A stretch of DNA of 64,000 nt, from contig CACOXX010000002.1 in NCBI GenBank assembly GCA_902631265.1, forward strand, positions 18,963 to 82,962. Direction: 5' to 3'. The stretch is from an uncultured Pelagibacteraceae bacterium (GTDB lineage Bacteria > Pseudomonadota > Alphaproteobacteria > Pelagibacterales > Pelagibacteraceae). The first letter of the stretch is position 1; each line of letters begins with the position of its first letter. Of this stretch, positions 1-9,248 are shown one piece after another. A program made the translations under genes and the position numbers. The notes beneath the pieces were generated by a model, which made no database searches, was not told where the DNA came from, and saw only the letters and a program-made list of their open reading frames with translations.

Positions 1-225
1 TTCTTTAATAACGTTAATTTTTTTATCCCCTGCTGAAGCTAGTACAACTGTAAATTCATTTTTCTCTTCTGCAGGTGCTCCTCCAGCTGCAGCTCCTGCT
101 GCTGGTGCTGCTACTGCTGCTGCAGCTGTCACACCCCATTTTTCCTCAAGTTGCTTTGATAGTTCTGCTGCTTCTACAACAGTTAATTTTGATAGTTCGT
201 CTATGATTTTATTTAAGTCCGCCAT
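1..225 (-). CDS. rplL: 50S ribosomal protein L7/L12, 3' end cut by window edge
   Basis: This is the N-terminal 75 codons of L7/L12, which forms the flexible ribosomal stalk that recruits elongation factors. The translation starts [16 protein letters not shown], the dimerisation domain, followed by an Ala/Gly-rich hinge ([19 protein letters not shown]) and the start of the C-terminal domain ([18 protein letters not shown]). The ORF track omits it because its stop lies beyond base 1. It begins 17 bases after rplJ, the usual rplJL order, so the two are almost certainly co-transcribed. Identification is secure; the missing part is only the window edge. Confidence 0.96.
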   Translation of the reverse strand, partial: MADLNKIIDELSKLTVVEAAELSKQLEEKWGVTAAAAVAAPAAGAAAGGAPAEEKNEFTVVLASAGDKKINVIKE

Positions 226-242
226 AACAAATATGTCCTAAG

Positions 243-752
243 TTATTTTTTTGATTTTTCGAGCGCTAAAATAGCGATTTTTGAGCCAGGTGCAAGCAAA
301 ATACTTGCGATTTTTTGTGCAGGAGAGCTCAAAATACCAACGATTTTTGCTCTTGCCTCATCTAAAGACGGCAAAGTTGCAATATTTTTAATACCCGCAA
401 CATCTAATAAGTCTTTACCCATTATACCGCCAAGAATTTTCAGATTTTGATTCTCTTTTGAAAAATTAGTTAAAATTTTTGCTGAAGTTATTGCGTCATC
501 TGACATTGCAACAGCTGTTGGACCTGAGAATAAGTTTGATAAATCTTTTCTACTCGTCTTTTCAAGTGCTAATTTTGTAATTCTATTTTTTGTGATTTTA
601 AATTGTATTCCATGTTCACGCATTTTTTTTCTTAATTCATCAAGTTGTTTTACTGTTAAACCTTGATAATGAGCTACAATAACAGCTTCTGCTTTATCTA
701 GCTGTGAAGACATTTCGCTAATGTAAACCTGTTTTTTTTCTTTACTCATCAT
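243..752 (-). CDS. rplJ: 50S ribosomal protein L10
   Basis: L10 anchors L7/L12 dimers to 23S rRNA at the stalk base. The 169-residue product has the normal family length, with the N-terminal L10 globular domain (KAEAVIVAHYQGLTVKQLDELRKKMREHG) and a C-terminal helix for L12 binding. Two consecutive ATGs (752 and 749) are possible starts; the sequence does not decide between them. It starts only 2 bases after the rplA stop, so there is no room for the long rplJ leader through which L10 represses its own operon in E. coli. Confidence 0.96.
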   Translation of the reverse strand: MMSKEKKQVYISEMSSQLDKAEAVIVAHYQGLTVKQLDELRKKMREHGIQFKITKNRITKLALEKTSRKDLSNLFSGPTAVAMSDDAITSAKILTNFSKENQNLKILGGIMGKDLLDVAGIKNIATLPSLDEARAKIVGILSSPAQKIASILLAPGSKIAILALEKSKK

Positions 753-754
753 GA

Positions 755-1444
755 TTAAAAACTCTTTTCTAATTTTATCTTATATGAAACACCCATTGTA
801 GAGGTAATGTAAGTAGATTTGATTAAATCTCCTTTTATTGTAAGATTTGATTTTTCTTTCTCAAGTGAACTAATGACTGCGTTGAAATTTTTGATTAGTT
901 TTTCGTCAGAAAAAGATTTTTTTCCTATACTTAGACCAATGTTCCCGTCTTTGTCATTTTTTAATTCGACTTGACCAGCTTTTGCATTCTTTACTGCTTC
1001 ACCAATTTTTTCCGTGACTGTTCCTAACTTAGGATTAGGCATTAACCCTTTAGGTCCTAAAACTTTACCTAACTTTGATAGTTTAATCATCATAGATGAT
1101 GAGCAAATTAATTTTTCAAAATTCATTTCTCCATTTTTTATTTTTTCAATTAATTCATCACCACCAACAAGATCTGCACCAGAGTCCTTTGCTTCTTTTA
1201 ATTTTCCTTCCTCGCATACAACAGCAACTTTTACTTTTTTGCCTGTTCCGCTTGGAAGATTAACCATAGATCTTAAATTAATTTCATTTTTTTTTTGTTT
1301 GTTGTTAATTAAAATATTTATATCTAGAGACTCATCAAACTTTGTAGTGCAATTTTCCTTAACTTTAGATAACAAATTATTTATAGGCTCGGCCTTTAAA
1401 GTATTTGTATTTTTTGGGAGCTTTTTAAATCTTTTTGAACTCAT
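755..1444 (-). CDS. rplA: 50S ribosomal protein L1
   Basis: L1 forms the mobile L1 stalk that handles E-site tRNA and is the usual translational repressor of rplKA. The 229-residue protein carries the L1 signature KVLGPKGLMPNPKLGTV at about residues 127-143. Its N-terminus is lysine rich and somewhat divergent. Its ATG overlaps the stop of rplK by one base, pointing to translational coupling. A 185-residue plus-strand ORF across the same DNA is a shadow. Confidence 0.96.
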   Translation of the reverse strand: MSSKRFKKLPKNTNTLKAEPINNLLSKVKENCTTKFDESLDINILINNKQKKNEINLRSMVNLPSGTGKKVKVAVVCEEGKLKEAKDSGADLVGGDELIEKIKNGEMNFEKLICSSSMMIKLSKLGKVLGPKGLMPNPKLGTVTEKIGEAVKNAKAGQVELKNDKDGNIGLSIGKKSFSDEKLIKNFNAVISSLEKEKSNLTIKGDLIKSTYITSTMGVSYKIKLEKSF

Positions 1445-1872
1445 TAATCTTTTACCTCAATGCCCATTGATCTTGCAGAGCCAGCTATTATTTTTACAGC
1501 TTCTTCTAAATCATGAGCATTTAGATCAACCATCTTCTTTTTTGCTATTTCTTCTGCTTGTTTTTTTGTAATTGATGCAACGATATTTCTTCCAGGTTCT
1601 TGTGAACCACTTTTTAATTTTGCTGCTTCTTTAATAAAGTGAGATGCTGGAGGTGATTTTATTATAAAATCAAATTTTTTGTCTTTATAAACAGTTATTA
1701 CAACAGGGACTGGTTTGCCCATAAAGTTTTTTGTTTTTTCATTAAATGCTTTACAAAATTCCATAATATTTATACCTCTTTGACCTAAAGCAGGTCCAAC
1801 TGGTGGTGCAGGATTAGCTTGACCTCCATTTATTTGTAATTTTACATATCCGCTTATTTCTTTTTTAGCCAT
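1444..1872 (-). CDS. rplK: 50S ribosomal protein L11
   Basis: L11 binds the GTPase-associated centre of 23S rRNA and contributes to factor binding and the stringent response. The 142-residue product has the family length, with the proline-rich N-terminal signature [25 protein letters not shown] at about residues 20-44 and a C-terminal RNA-binding domain. The ATG overlaps the nusG stop by one base, so nusG, rplK and rplA form a tightly coupled string. Confidence 0.97.
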   Translation of the reverse strand: MAKKEISGYVKLQINGGQANPAPPVGPALGQRGINIMEFCKAFNEKTKNFMGKPVPVVITVYKDKKFDFIIKSPPASHFIKEAAKLKSGSQEPGRNIVASITKKQAEEIAKKKMVDLNAHDLEEAVKIIAGSARSMGIEVKD

Positions 1873-2402
1873 TAGCTTACTTTCTCAATTTGATTAAATT
1901 CTAAATCTACAGGTGTTGGTCTTCCAAAAATAGATACTGAAACTTTTACTCTTGATTTTTCTTCATCTATATCCTCAATCATACCAGAAAAAGATGCAAA
2001 AGGACCATCTACTACTTGAACTTTTTCCCCTACAGAATAATCTATTGTTGATTTCGATTGTGCGACACCATCTTTTATTTGACCTAAAATTTTTTCTATT
2101 TCCTTATCAGATACTGGAACAGGAATGCCCTTGCTCCCTAAAAAACCACTAACCTTTTTTATTCCTTTTATCATATGATAAATATTATTGTCCATTTCGC
2201 TCTTAATTAGCACATATCCAGGAAAATACTTCTTTTTTCTTTGAACTCTTTTACCACGTTTAACCTCAGTAACATCATGCGTTGGAACTACAATTTCCTC
2301 GAATTTGTCGGATATTTTAGCTTTATCAGCCTCCTCTTTAATTAATTGAGCTACTTTATTTTCGAAGCTTGAATGCGATTGAACTATGTACCAATTTTTC
2401 AT
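1872..2402 (-). CDS. nusG: transcription termination/antitermination factor NusG
   Basis: NusG binds RNA polymerase and couples it to ribosomes and Rho. The 176-residue protein has the N-terminal NGN domain ([18 protein letters not shown], then [12 protein letters not shown] at about 57-68) and a C-terminal KOW domain ([22 protein letters not shown] at about 125-146). Length and domain order are standard. It overlaps both secE and rplK by one base, the classic secE-nusG-rplK arrangement. Confidence 0.97.
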   Translation of the reverse strand: MKNWYIVQSHSSFENKVAQLIKEEADKAKISDKFEEIVVPTHDVTEVKRGKRVQRKKKYFPGYVLIKSEMDNNIYHMIKGIKKVSGFLGSKGIPVPVSDKEIEKILGQIKDGVAQSKSTIDYSVGEKVQVVDGPFASFSGMIEDIDEEKSRVKVSVSIFGRPTPVDLEFNQIEKVS

Positions 2403-2593
2403 TAAATTCCTATGTTAAGAATAATATCTAAAAAAAATTTATAAAATTGATCAATTAGTAAAAAAAACAATGATGCTATTATAGCCATTATTGCTACCAT
2501 AATAGTTCCTTGAATAGTTTCTTTGCCAGTTGGCCAAGTAACTTTGAAGGCTTCTTGTTTCACTTCTTGAAAAAATTTTAATGGGTTTTTCAT
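2402..2593 (-). CDS. secE: preprotein translocase subunit SecE
   Basis: SecE is the small clamp subunit of the SecYEG translocon in the inner membrane. The 63-residue product is the short single-span form: an amphipathic N-terminal segment with the conserved VTWPTGKE motif at about residues 18-25, then one membrane helix (MVAIMAIIASLFFLLIDQFYKFFLDI). It sits between tRNA-Trp and nusG in the same orientation and was probably transcribed with them. Confidence 0.95.
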   Translation of the reverse strand: MKNPLKFFQEVKQEAFKVTWPTGKETIQGTIMVAIMAIIASLFFLLIDQFYKFFLDIILNIGI

Positions 2594-2612
2594 TTTTTAT
2601 TCTCCATTATTT

Positions 2613-2688
2613 TGGCAGGAGCGGAGGGAATCGAACCCCCAACCTCCGGTTTTGGAGACCGGCGCTCTACCAATTGAGCTACACTCCT
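2613..2688 (-). tRNA. tRNA-Trp (CCA anticodon)
   Basis: The reverse strand folds as a cloverleaf: acceptor AGGAGTG pairs with CGCTCCT, the anticodon arm CCGGT-CTCCAAA-ACCGG exposes CCA, and the T arm carries GTTCGATTC. The discriminator is G and the 3' CCA is encoded. It lies between tuf and secE, so it is probably processed out of the tuf-secE-nusG transcript. Confidence 0.97.
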
Positions 2689-2696
2689 AAGGGAGT

Positions 2697-3887
2697 TTAC
2701 TCTATTATTTTCGTAACTACTCCTGCACCTACAGTTCTACCACCTTCTCTAATCGCAAAGTTTAACTTTTCGCTCATAGCAATTGGTGTAATTAGTTTGA
2801 CTGTAAACTTAGCATCATCACCTGGCATTACCATTTCAGTGCCTGAAGGTAATTCTACTTCACCAGTAACGTCTGTAGTTCTAAAATAAAACTGGGGTCT
2901 ATATTTTGTAAAGAATGGAGTGTGTCTTCCACCCTCTTCTTTTTTCAAAACATAAGCCTGAGCCTCGAATTTCGTGTGAGGAGTTACAGATCCTGGCTTA
3001 CATAATACTTGACCTCTTTCTACATCTGTTCTTTCAACACCTCTTAACAGAGCACCAATATTATCTCCTGCTTCTCCTGTATCGAGAATTTTTCTGAACA
3101 TCTCAACACCAGTGCAAACTGATTTTTTTGTTTCTCTGATACCGACTATTTCAATTTCTTCACCAGTTTTAACAACACCTTGTTCTACTCTTCCTGTAAC
3201 GACTGTTCCTCTACCAGAAATTGAGAATACATCTTCAACAGGCATTAAAAAAGGTTTGTCTTTTGGTCTGTCAGGTTGAGGAATAAAATCATCTACTGCT
3301 TTCATGAGTTCCATGATTGCGTTTTTTCCAATTGCATCATCTTTACCTTCGACAGCCGCTAATGCAGATCCTTTAATAATTGGAGTTTTATCTCCTGGAA
3401 ATTTATAAGAAGTTAATAATTCTTTAATTTCTTCTTCGACCAAGTCAATCATTTCTTTATCATCCACTTGATCAACTTTGTTTAAGAAAACTACAATTGC
3501 TGGAACACCAACTTGTCTAGCTAAAAGAATGTGCTCTTTCGTTTGTGGCATTGGACCATCTGCTGCGTTTACAACAAGAATTGCTCCGTCCATTTGTGCT
3601 GCACCAGTAATCATATTTTTTACATAGTCAGCGTGACCTGGACAATCTACGTGTGCGTAGTGTCTTTTTTCAGTTTCATACTCAACATGAGCTGTTGAAA
3701 TTGTAATACCTCTTTCTTTTTCTTCAGGGGCTTTATCAATTTGGTCATAAGCTGTGAACTGTGCTCCACCTTTTTCTGATAACACTTTTGTTATTGCTGC
3801 AGTTAAAGTTGTTTTACCATGGTCTACGTGTCCAATTGTACCTATGTTACAATGTGGTTTACTTCTATTAAATTTTTCTTTCGACAT
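2697..3887 (-). CDS. tuf: elongation factor Tu
   Basis: EF-Tu is the GTPase that delivers aminoacyl-tRNA to the ribosome. The 396-residue protein has the G1 motif GHVDHGKT (19-26), effector threonine region ERGITI (59-64), G3 DCPGHAD (82-88), G4 NKVD (137-140), then the two beta-barrel domains. Length is that of a complete EF-Tu. It lies between tRNA-Gly and tRNA-Trp with gaps of 36 bases or less, an arrangement like the tRNA-tufB unit of other proteobacteria. Confidence 0.98.
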   Translation of the reverse strand: MSKEKFNRSKPHCNIGTIGHVDHGKTTLTAAITKVLSEKGGAQFTAYDQIDKAPEEKERGITISTAHVEYETEKRHYAHVDCPGHADYVKNMITGAAQMDGAILVVNAADGPMPQTKEHILLARQVGVPAIVVFLNKVDQVDDKEMIDLVEEEIKELLTSYKFPGDKTPIIKGSALAAVEGKDDAIGKNAIMELMKAVDDFIPQPDRPKDKPFLMPVEDVFSISGRGTVVTGRVEQGVVKTGEEIEIVGIRETKKSVCTGVEMFRKILDTGEAGDNIGALLRGVERTDVERGQVLCKPGSVTPHTKFEAQAYVLKKEEGGRHTPFFTKYRPQFYFRTTDVTGEVELPSGTEMVMPGDDAKFTVKLITPIAMSEKLNFAIREGGRTVGAGVVTKIIE

Positions 3888-3923
3888 TCTTTTATCCTTA
3901 CTTTTCTATTTGTTTTAATAATT

Positions 3924-3997
3924 TGGAGCGGGTAAAGGGAATCGAACCCTTACATCCAGCTTGGAAGGCTAGCGTTCTACCATTGAACTACACCCGC
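3924..3997 (-). tRNA. tRNA-Gly (TCC anticodon)
   Basis: On the reverse strand, acceptor GCGGGTG pairs with TACCCGC, the anticodon loop CTTCCAA shows TCC, and the T arm has GGTTCGATTCC. The discriminator is T and the CCA tail is encoded. It lies 36 bases upstream of tuf and 39 bases downstream of tRNA-Tyr. Confidence 0.96.
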
Positions 3998-4036
3998 AAA
4001 ACCAAGTTAACACTCCAATTGTTTAAATGTTTTGAA

Positions 4037-4122
<86 letters not shown>

Positions 4123-4130
4123 TAAAATAT

Positions 4131-4147
4131 AGGGGAAAGCGTCCCCT
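4131..4147 (-). other. hairpin just upstream of tRNA-Tyr
   Basis: AGGGGA-CGCTT-TCCCCT forms a perfect 6 bp stem with a 5-base loop, 8 bases before the mature 5' end of tRNA-Tyr. There is no following U tract toward the tRNA. It could be a processing or leader element of the tRNA-tuf transcript; the role is not established. Confidence 0.45.
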
Positions 4148-4256
4148 TGTTCAAAAAACCTTTAAACAACAGGGGTTTTATATATTTTTATTAAACAATT
4201 GCAATATGTGAAATAATAAGAAAATACTAAAAAAATTAGGTAAAAATGCAGAAAAT

Positions 4257-5003
4257 ATGACTAATACAAACTTTTTTATTGTTGGAAAGCATCCTGTAAT
4301 GGAAGCTCTAAAAAACCCTCAAAGAAAGGTATTGAGACTATTTTTAACTGAAGAAAGTAAAAAGAATATTCACAGATTAAGTCCAAAAAGAAATTTACTA
4401 AAAGACGTGAAGGTTTTTTTTAAAACAAAAAAAGAATTAGATAAATATTGTAAAAATGAGCAAATTCTACATCAGGGATACGTTGCGGAAGTTGAGAAAT
4501 TAGAAGAAAAAAGTTTAAAAGAATTTATTAAAACTAAAAGCAATGTAACTTTAGCTTGTTTAGATGGTGTAACGGATCCGAGAAATATTGGTTCGGTAAT
4601 AAGAAGTGCTACGTCATTTAATATTGATGGAATTATTGTAAAAGAAAGATTATTCCCTGAAAGTAGCAAATCTATGTATAAAGCTAGTTCTGGTTCAATT
4701 GAGTACATCAACATTTTTAAAGTCGCAAATATAAATAGTACATTAAAATTTCTTAGAGAAAAAAATTTTTGGGTTTATGGTTTTTCATCAGATGGTAGTG
4801 AAGATTTCACAAGTTATGACTGGAAAGGTAATAATGTGCTTTTGTTTGGATCTGAGGGACATGGATTAAAAGAAAAAACATCAAAATATATTGATTATCC
4901 CGTAAAAATAAAAATAAACGATAAAATTGAAAGTTTAAACATTGCAAATAGTGCCTCTGTTGTTTTTTTTCATATAAACAAAGCAAAAAAAAATCTTGAT
5001 TAG
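4257..5003 (+). CDS. rlmB: 23S rRNA (guanosine-2'-O) methyltransferase RlmB-like, SpoU family
   Basis: This enzyme transfers a methyl group from SAM to a ribose 2'-OH; by family it most likely acts on G2251 of 23S rRNA. All three SpoU motifs are visible: DPRNIGSVIRSA (107-118), LLFGSEGHGL (195-204) and SLNIANSASVVFF (226-238). The N-terminal part (FFIVGKHPVMEALKN...) is the RNA-binding substrate domain of RlmB/TrmH group enzymes. Length, 248 residues, is normal. It is a single gene followed by tRNA-Thr. Substrate assignment within the SpoU family is inference. Confidence 0.88.
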   Translation: MTNTNFFIVGKHPVMEALKNPQRKVLRLFLTEESKKNIHRLSPKRNLLKDVKVFFKTKKELDKYCKNEQILHQGYVAEVEKLEEKSLKEFIKTKSNVTLACLDGVTDPRNIGSVIRSATSFNIDGIIVKERLFPESSKSMYKASSGSIEYINIFKVANINSTLKFLREKNFWVYGFSSDGSEDFTSYDWKGNNVLLFGSEGHGLKEKTSKYIDYPVKIKINDKIESLNIANSASVVFFHINKAKKNLD

Positions 5004-5031
5004 TAATAAAATTATTATATTAAAAGTCTAT

Positions 5032-5107
5032 GCCCTTGTAGCTCAGCTGGTAGAGCAATTGATTTGTAATCAATAGGTCCGCGGTTCGAGTCCGTGCGGG
5101 GGCACCA
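5032..5107 (+). tRNA. tRNA-Thr (TGT anticodon)
   Basis: GCCCTTG pairs with CGGGGGC in the acceptor stem; the anticodon arm TTGAT-TTGTAAT-CAA exposes TGT, and the T arm holds GGTTCGAGTCC. Encoded CCA ends at 5107. The convergent nadK stop begins one base later. Confidence 0.97.
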
Positions 5108-5108
5108 C

Positions 5109-5876
5109 TTAAAGTTCTTTTCTTAATTTTTCAATACTTATTTTTTTTTGAAGACTTCTATTCTTGTCATACATTAAACTAAATTGAATATTTTTGTTTT
5201 TTTTTATTGTAATTTGTTTGGCATTTCTAACTTCAAAATTATCTGCTACAGCACTTATAGGCCTTTTAGCAGGATTAAGATTTCTAATTGTAATTTGAGA
5301 GTTATCATTAACTATTCTAGGCTTCCATCTTCTTGGCCTAAATGCACTTATTGGTGCAATTGATAATTGTTTAGAATTTAAACTTAATATTGGGCCGTGT
5401 ACTGAAAGATTATAAGCGGTGCTTCCGGCTGGAGTGGATACAAGTACACCATCAGAAATTAATTCTTTAATAATTTGTTTTTTACCTTGATTTATTTTTA
5501 AAGATGCTGCTTGTCTACTTTGTCTGAGTATTGAGACTTCATTTATTGCAATCCCTTTTTTTGTAGTTCCATTCTTTGTTTTTACCCTCATAGTCAATGG
5601 AGATATCTTAATTTTTTTTGCTTGGAAAATTTTTTTGTATGTTTTGTCTTTATTAAATCTATTCATTAAAAATCCATAATTCCCAGAATTTATTCCGTAG
5701 AAAGGTTTTTTTAATCTATAATTCTTTTTTAAAGTTTGAAGCATAAAACCATCTCCACCAATAACAATTATTAAAGATGATTTTTTTAAGGAACTAGACT
5801 TAATTTTGTTTGTTAAGAAATTTTTAATTTTAAGTGATTTATTATTTATATCACTAATAATGTGGACTTTTTTCAT
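5109..5876 (-). CDS. nadK: NAD kinase
   Basis: NAD kinase phosphorylates NAD to NADP in the cytoplasm. The 255-residue protein has the catalytic GGDG loop at 40-43 (VIGGDGFMLQTLKK), the NE motif at 112-113, and the nucleotide-binding SDGVLVSTPAGSTAY segment at 141-155. Length is typical of short bacterial forms. It starts directly at the stop of the upstream glycosyltransferase-like gene, so both probably follow tRNA-Leu in one transcript. Confidence 0.94.
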   Translation of the reverse strand: MKKVHIISDINNKSLKIKNFLTNKIKSSSLKKSSLIIVIGGDGFMLQTLKKNYRLKKPFYGINSGNYGFLMNRFNKDKTYKKIFQAKKIKISPLTMRVKTKNGTTKKGIAINEVSILRQSRQAASLKINQGKKQIIKELISDGVLVSTPAGSTAYNLSVHGPILSLNSKQLSIAPISAFRPRRWKPRIVNDNSQITIRNLNPAKRPISAVADNFEVRNAKQITIKKNKNIQFSLMYDKNRSLQKKISIEKLRKEL

Positions 5877-6629
5877 TTAATTTTTTTTAAGATTGAATGA
5901 CGGTGACCCATAAAAACTAAATTTACCTAAGTGACTTAGTTCAGAAGTTAAATCAGCAAAAATTTTTCCACCTATATCTCTCCACAATGTTGAAAAATAA
6001 AAATCCTCAGATAGGTAATTAACATTTCCTTTTTTGTCTTTATAATTTCCTACTTTAAAAAAGTCATAACAGTTATCTGAACCCGATAATATGGAACTTG
6101 GTCGTGGAGTAAATTTTAGATCTGAATAATTGTCCTTTAATTTTAAAAAAACTTCTTTTTTAATCAACATAAATCCAGTTGCGCCCTCTTTGACCTCTGT
6201 AAAACCATTGGATAACTTTATTTTTGAAGGATCAATGAAATTTACATTATAGTTCATTAAATTTTGAGGTTTAACAGTTTTGCTATCTAGTGATTTTAAT
6301 CTTTCCCAATTAATCCCCTTAGTTGGATAAACACCACAAACCAAATCTTTATTAAAATCCAATAATCTCTCAAAATTTTTATGACTAAATCCTATGTCTG
6401 CATCTAAAAAAAATAAATGAGTTCCACCAAATTCTTCATCATCTAAAAATTTTGTAACTATTGTATTTCTTGCTCGTGATACTAAAGAGTCTTTTGAAAT
6501 AAAATAAAATTTATACGCTATATTTTTTTTACTAAACCATTGAATAAGATCAATTATTCCAGTTAATGTGATATGAGAAATATTTCCCTCATACAAAGGC
6601 ATGCCGATAAATATTTTCTGTTTACTCAT
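5877..6629 (-). CDS. GT-A fold glycosyltransferase-like protein
   Basis: The 250-residue product resembles nucleotide-sugar transferases of the GT2-like/GT-A fold. It has an N-terminal alternating fold segment (KIFIGMPLYEG), an SRARNTIV segment seen in several such proteins, and a DXD-type metal motif FFLDADIGF with DAD at about 76-78. No signal peptide or membrane span is evident. The acceptor and sugar cannot be told from sequence. It abuts nadK and lies 10 bases after tRNA-Leu. Confidence 0.6.
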   Translation of the reverse strand: MSKQKIFIGMPLYEGNISHITLTGIIDLIQWFSKKNIAYKFYFISKDSLVSRARNTIVTKFLDDEEFGGTHLFFLDADIGFSHKNFERLLDFNKDLVCGVYPTKGINWERLKSLDSKTVKPQNLMNYNVNFIDPSKIKLSNGFTEVKEGATGFMLIKKEVFLKLKDNYSDLKFTPRPSSILSGSDNCYDFFKVGNYKDKKGNVNYLSEDFYFSTLWRDIGGKIFADLTSELSHLGKFSFYGSPSFNLKKN

Positions 6630-6638
6630 TTATTTTTA

Positions 6639-6724
6639 TGGTGCCCTCGGCCAGACTCGAACTGGCACTCCCAAAAGGGCAAGGATTTTAAGTCCTTTGT
6701 GTCTACCAATTTCACCACGAGGGC
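6639..6724 (-). tRNA. tRNA-Leu (TAA anticodon)
   Basis: An 86-base class II tRNA. Acceptor GCCCTCG pairs with CGAGGGC, the anticodon arm AAGGA-CTTAAAA-TCCTT exposes TAA, a variable arm TGCCCTTTTGGGA follows, and the T arm contains AGTTCGAGTCT. Discriminator A and CCA are encoded. Confidence 0.97.
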
Positions 6725-6813
6725 ATTCATCATTATCATTAGTGTTTATGCTAATATTTATAATTCAACAAGTCTTATAAGTAAATTTTTTTTATTTATC
6801 TGTTAGTTATAAG

Positions 6814-9219
6814 TTATCTTGCTAATCTCAGTTTACTCGATGAGATATAAGCCATCAAATAAAAAAATATTGCCAGTAAGTATAAAAATTTAAAGCCAAA
6901 ATACATAGAGTTATATTCTAATAAACCACCAACGATTGCGCCTAATATATTGCATGATAGAGCGTTGGCTGTTGATCCATATCTTACTAACTCTTTCGAA
7001 AAAGCTAATCCTGAAAAAAATACGGGAAATGTTAAAACTATTGGAATTAAAAATTTTAAAAGGATAATTGGATAACTGTAAAAATTTATAAATGTTACTG
7101 AATAACTTAAAAAAAGAGATAGAATTAAAAAAAAATAAATCTGATTTATACTTATTTTAATGCCTTTAATTATAAATAAGTTGGCTAAGTAAGCCATAGA
7201 TAAAATGGCTGTAATTACAATGCTCACTACAAACCAAGTACTACCGTAAATTTTTGCAAGTTCGGTTATGCCCTTGGTCTCCATTAACATAAAACCAACA
7301 CCAAGGAAAAAACTTGGAAAAGAAAATTTACTCAAACTCATTTTTGTTAAATTTTTTAAAAAAAACCACGATATTAAAAAAATTACTGAAATTAATACAA
7401 CGTAAGAAACTGGATAAATTCTGTAAGACATGTAAAAAAATGGCCAATCATCTGTTGAGACATCAACATCTTCATAATATTTTAGATCTTTAAATACGTT
7501 TGTTTCAACAAAATTTGACTTTGATAAGTCTAAGGAAAGGTCATTATTGGATACAACAAATGAGTAAATGCCTTCTATAAAATTTTTATCATCTGTATTA
7601 TGAAATCTTGTCAAAATTTTAGGCTCTTTATCAAAATTCATTTTTAACATTTTAAAGATTTTATTACCCATTTGCTCGGTGGATACGGCGAAACTTAAAA
7701 ACATAACGCCATTTTCTTTCAATTTTTTTCTTGCTTCATAAAAAGACTCTACAGTATAAACATAGCTATCAAGTCTTACACCTCCTTTAGAAGATAAATT
7801 TGCATGAGAGTCTAAGACGCTATAAACAATTAAATCATATTTTTTATCAATTTCTTTTATAAAGTTTCTCGCATCATTAATGATTAACTTTACTCTTGGA
7901 TTCTTATACGGGTTTTCAGGATGGAATTTTTCTCCTAAATTAGCAACTAATGGATCTATTTCTACCGCATCAATATTTCCTTTTGAGTATCTAATTGCAG
8001 TAGCAACATCGTTACCAGTACCACTTCCAACTATTAATATATCTTTAAAATCATAATTTGTAGAAGTGAAAGGAATTATATAAAATTTATGCCATCCTGC
8101 ATTTTTTTTTTGGTTTATTTCATTAGATAAATCTATTGGTGTTTGTAACCATATATTGTTTGATTGTACTGTGATCGGGGTAAGTTGATCATTATTAAAT
8201 TTCACAGAAACATTTTGATAAGGAGAGTGTAGATCCATTTTACTAGTATCATTAAATATATTTAAACTCAAAATCAGTATTACAAATGTAAGACAACTAA
8301 ATTTTATATTCAATTTAAGATTAAATTGAAAAAAAATTAAAATTGAAAAAGAAATAACTAACCAAATTGTAGGTCCTGTCCAAAGAAATGAGAGTAACGT
8401 AAATAAACCTATTCCCGCAATAGCACCTATCAAATCATAACTGTATGCTTTTAAGGGATCAGTGTTTAACATTAATCTTGCCACTAAATGTCCTAAAGGA
8501 ATAAATGCTACTGCATTAAATAAAAAGATTACTGAAATAAAAAAATAAATTAACATTATATGCAATGATCCTACTGCAATTGATTGACCCATATTCCATA
8601 TTTCCGAAATAGGATTTTGAAAAAAAAGAGTTATTGGAGTATCTTTAAGTATATACATAAATGAAACTTGAAGAGCTACTAAAGGAAATGTCCAGTTTAA
8701 AGAATACAATCTTACCTTAGAAAAAGAATAGCCAATTCCTAGCCCTAAAAAACAAGACAAAAGACTTAAGTTTTTAAAATATGCAAATAATTGAAAGTAT
8801 GAAGAATGAATTCTAATAATTGCCAATTCAAGAAATAAGCCTAATCCTGCAGCTAGAGCAATCAAAACATATATATTATTTTTAAGAAATTCAGGTTTAA
8901 ATTCGTTTAATTGAAAAAAATCATAAAACTTGTTTGAAAAAATAATTTTTCTTGAATTTAATAAAAAAAAAATCATTAACAAAAAGAAAAAGAATCCAAT
9001 CATAACTTTGAAGTATTCTCTATCTACAGAGATTATTAACTCCTTAATACGATCACTTGTTTCTGATTTTATTACTGCCTCTAAAATACTGTCCAAACCG
9101 CTATTATATAATGATAAAAAAGGTTGTCCCGCAGATAAAATATAACTAACAATTACAATAGAAAAAAAAATTAATGTTAAGTTAATAAAGTTTTTTTTAA
9201 TCTTTGAGTTTTTGAGCAT
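6814..9219 (-). CDS. large polytopic membrane protein with spermidine-synthase-like methyltransferase-fold domain
   Basis: The 801-residue protein has three parts: N-terminal membrane helices (about 10-320), a Rossmann methyltransferase/aminopropyltransferase-type domain (about 390-560; VGSGTGND at 397-404, acidic loop VEID at 419-422), and a C-terminal set of helices (about 610-795). This matches membrane-bound spermine/spermidine synthase-like proteins annotated as fused MFS/spermidine synthase. The canonical GGGDG and DSSDP-like motifs are altered, so polyamine synthesis is not assured. It diverges from the next gene across 29 bases. A true SpeE domain is present elsewhere in the window, so this one likely has another role. 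Confidence 0.65.
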   Translation of the reverse strand: MLKNSKIKKNFINLTLIFFSIVIVSYILSAGQPFLSLYNSGLDSILEAVIKSETSDRIKELIISVDREYFKVMIGFFFFLLMIFFLLNSRKIIFSNKFYDFFQLNEFKPEFLKNNIYVLIALAAGLGLFLELAIIRIHSSYFQLFAYFKNLSLLSCFLGLGIGYSFSKVRLYSLNWTFPLVALQVSFMYILKDTPITLFFQNPISEIWNMGQSIAVGSLHIMLIYFFISVIFLFNAVAFIPLGHLVARLMLNTDPLKAYSYDLIGAIAGIGLFTLLSFLWTGPTIWLVISFSILIFFQFNLKLNIKFSCLTFVILILSLNIFNDTSKMDLHSPYQNVSVKFNNDQLTPITVQSNNIWLQTPIDLSNEINQKKNAGWHKFYIIPFTSTNYDFKDILIVGSGTGNDVATAIRYSKGNIDAVEIDPLVANLGEKFHPENPYKNPRVKLIINDARNFIKEIDKKYDLIVYSVLDSHANLSSKGGVRLDSYVYTVESFYEARKKLKENGVMFLSFAVSTEQMGNKIFKMLKMNFDKEPKILTRFHNTDDKNFIEGIYSFVVSNNDLSLDLSKSNFVETNVFKDLKYYEDVDVSTDDWPFFYMSYRIYPVSYVVLISVIFLISWFFLKNLTKMSLSKFSFPSFFLGVGFMLMETKGITELAKIYGSTWFVVSIVITAILSMAYLANLFIIKGIKISINQIYFFLILSLFLSYSVTFINFYSYPIILLKFLIPIVLTFPVFFSGLAFSKELVRYGSTANALSCNILGAIVGGLLEYNSMYFGFKFLYLLAIFFYLMAYISSSKLRLAR

Positions 9220-9248
9220 TTAAGTTAGCTTAATACATTATTTTTATT

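Noticed and set aside
61-130. GCT/GCA-rich repeat at the left edge
   Set aside because: It encodes the normal Ala-rich hinge of L7/L12, not a repeat element.
1014-1571. Plus-strand ORF of 185 residues across rplA/rplK
   Set aside because: It lies entirely opposite two certain ribosomal protein genes and its translation is low-complexity F/L/S-rich, typical of an antisense shadow.
2581-2889. Plus-strand ORF GRSGGNRTPNLRFWRPALYQLSYTPK and the similar ORFs at 3923 and 6573
   Set aside because: These are translations of reverse-strand tRNA genes, a well known source of false proteins.
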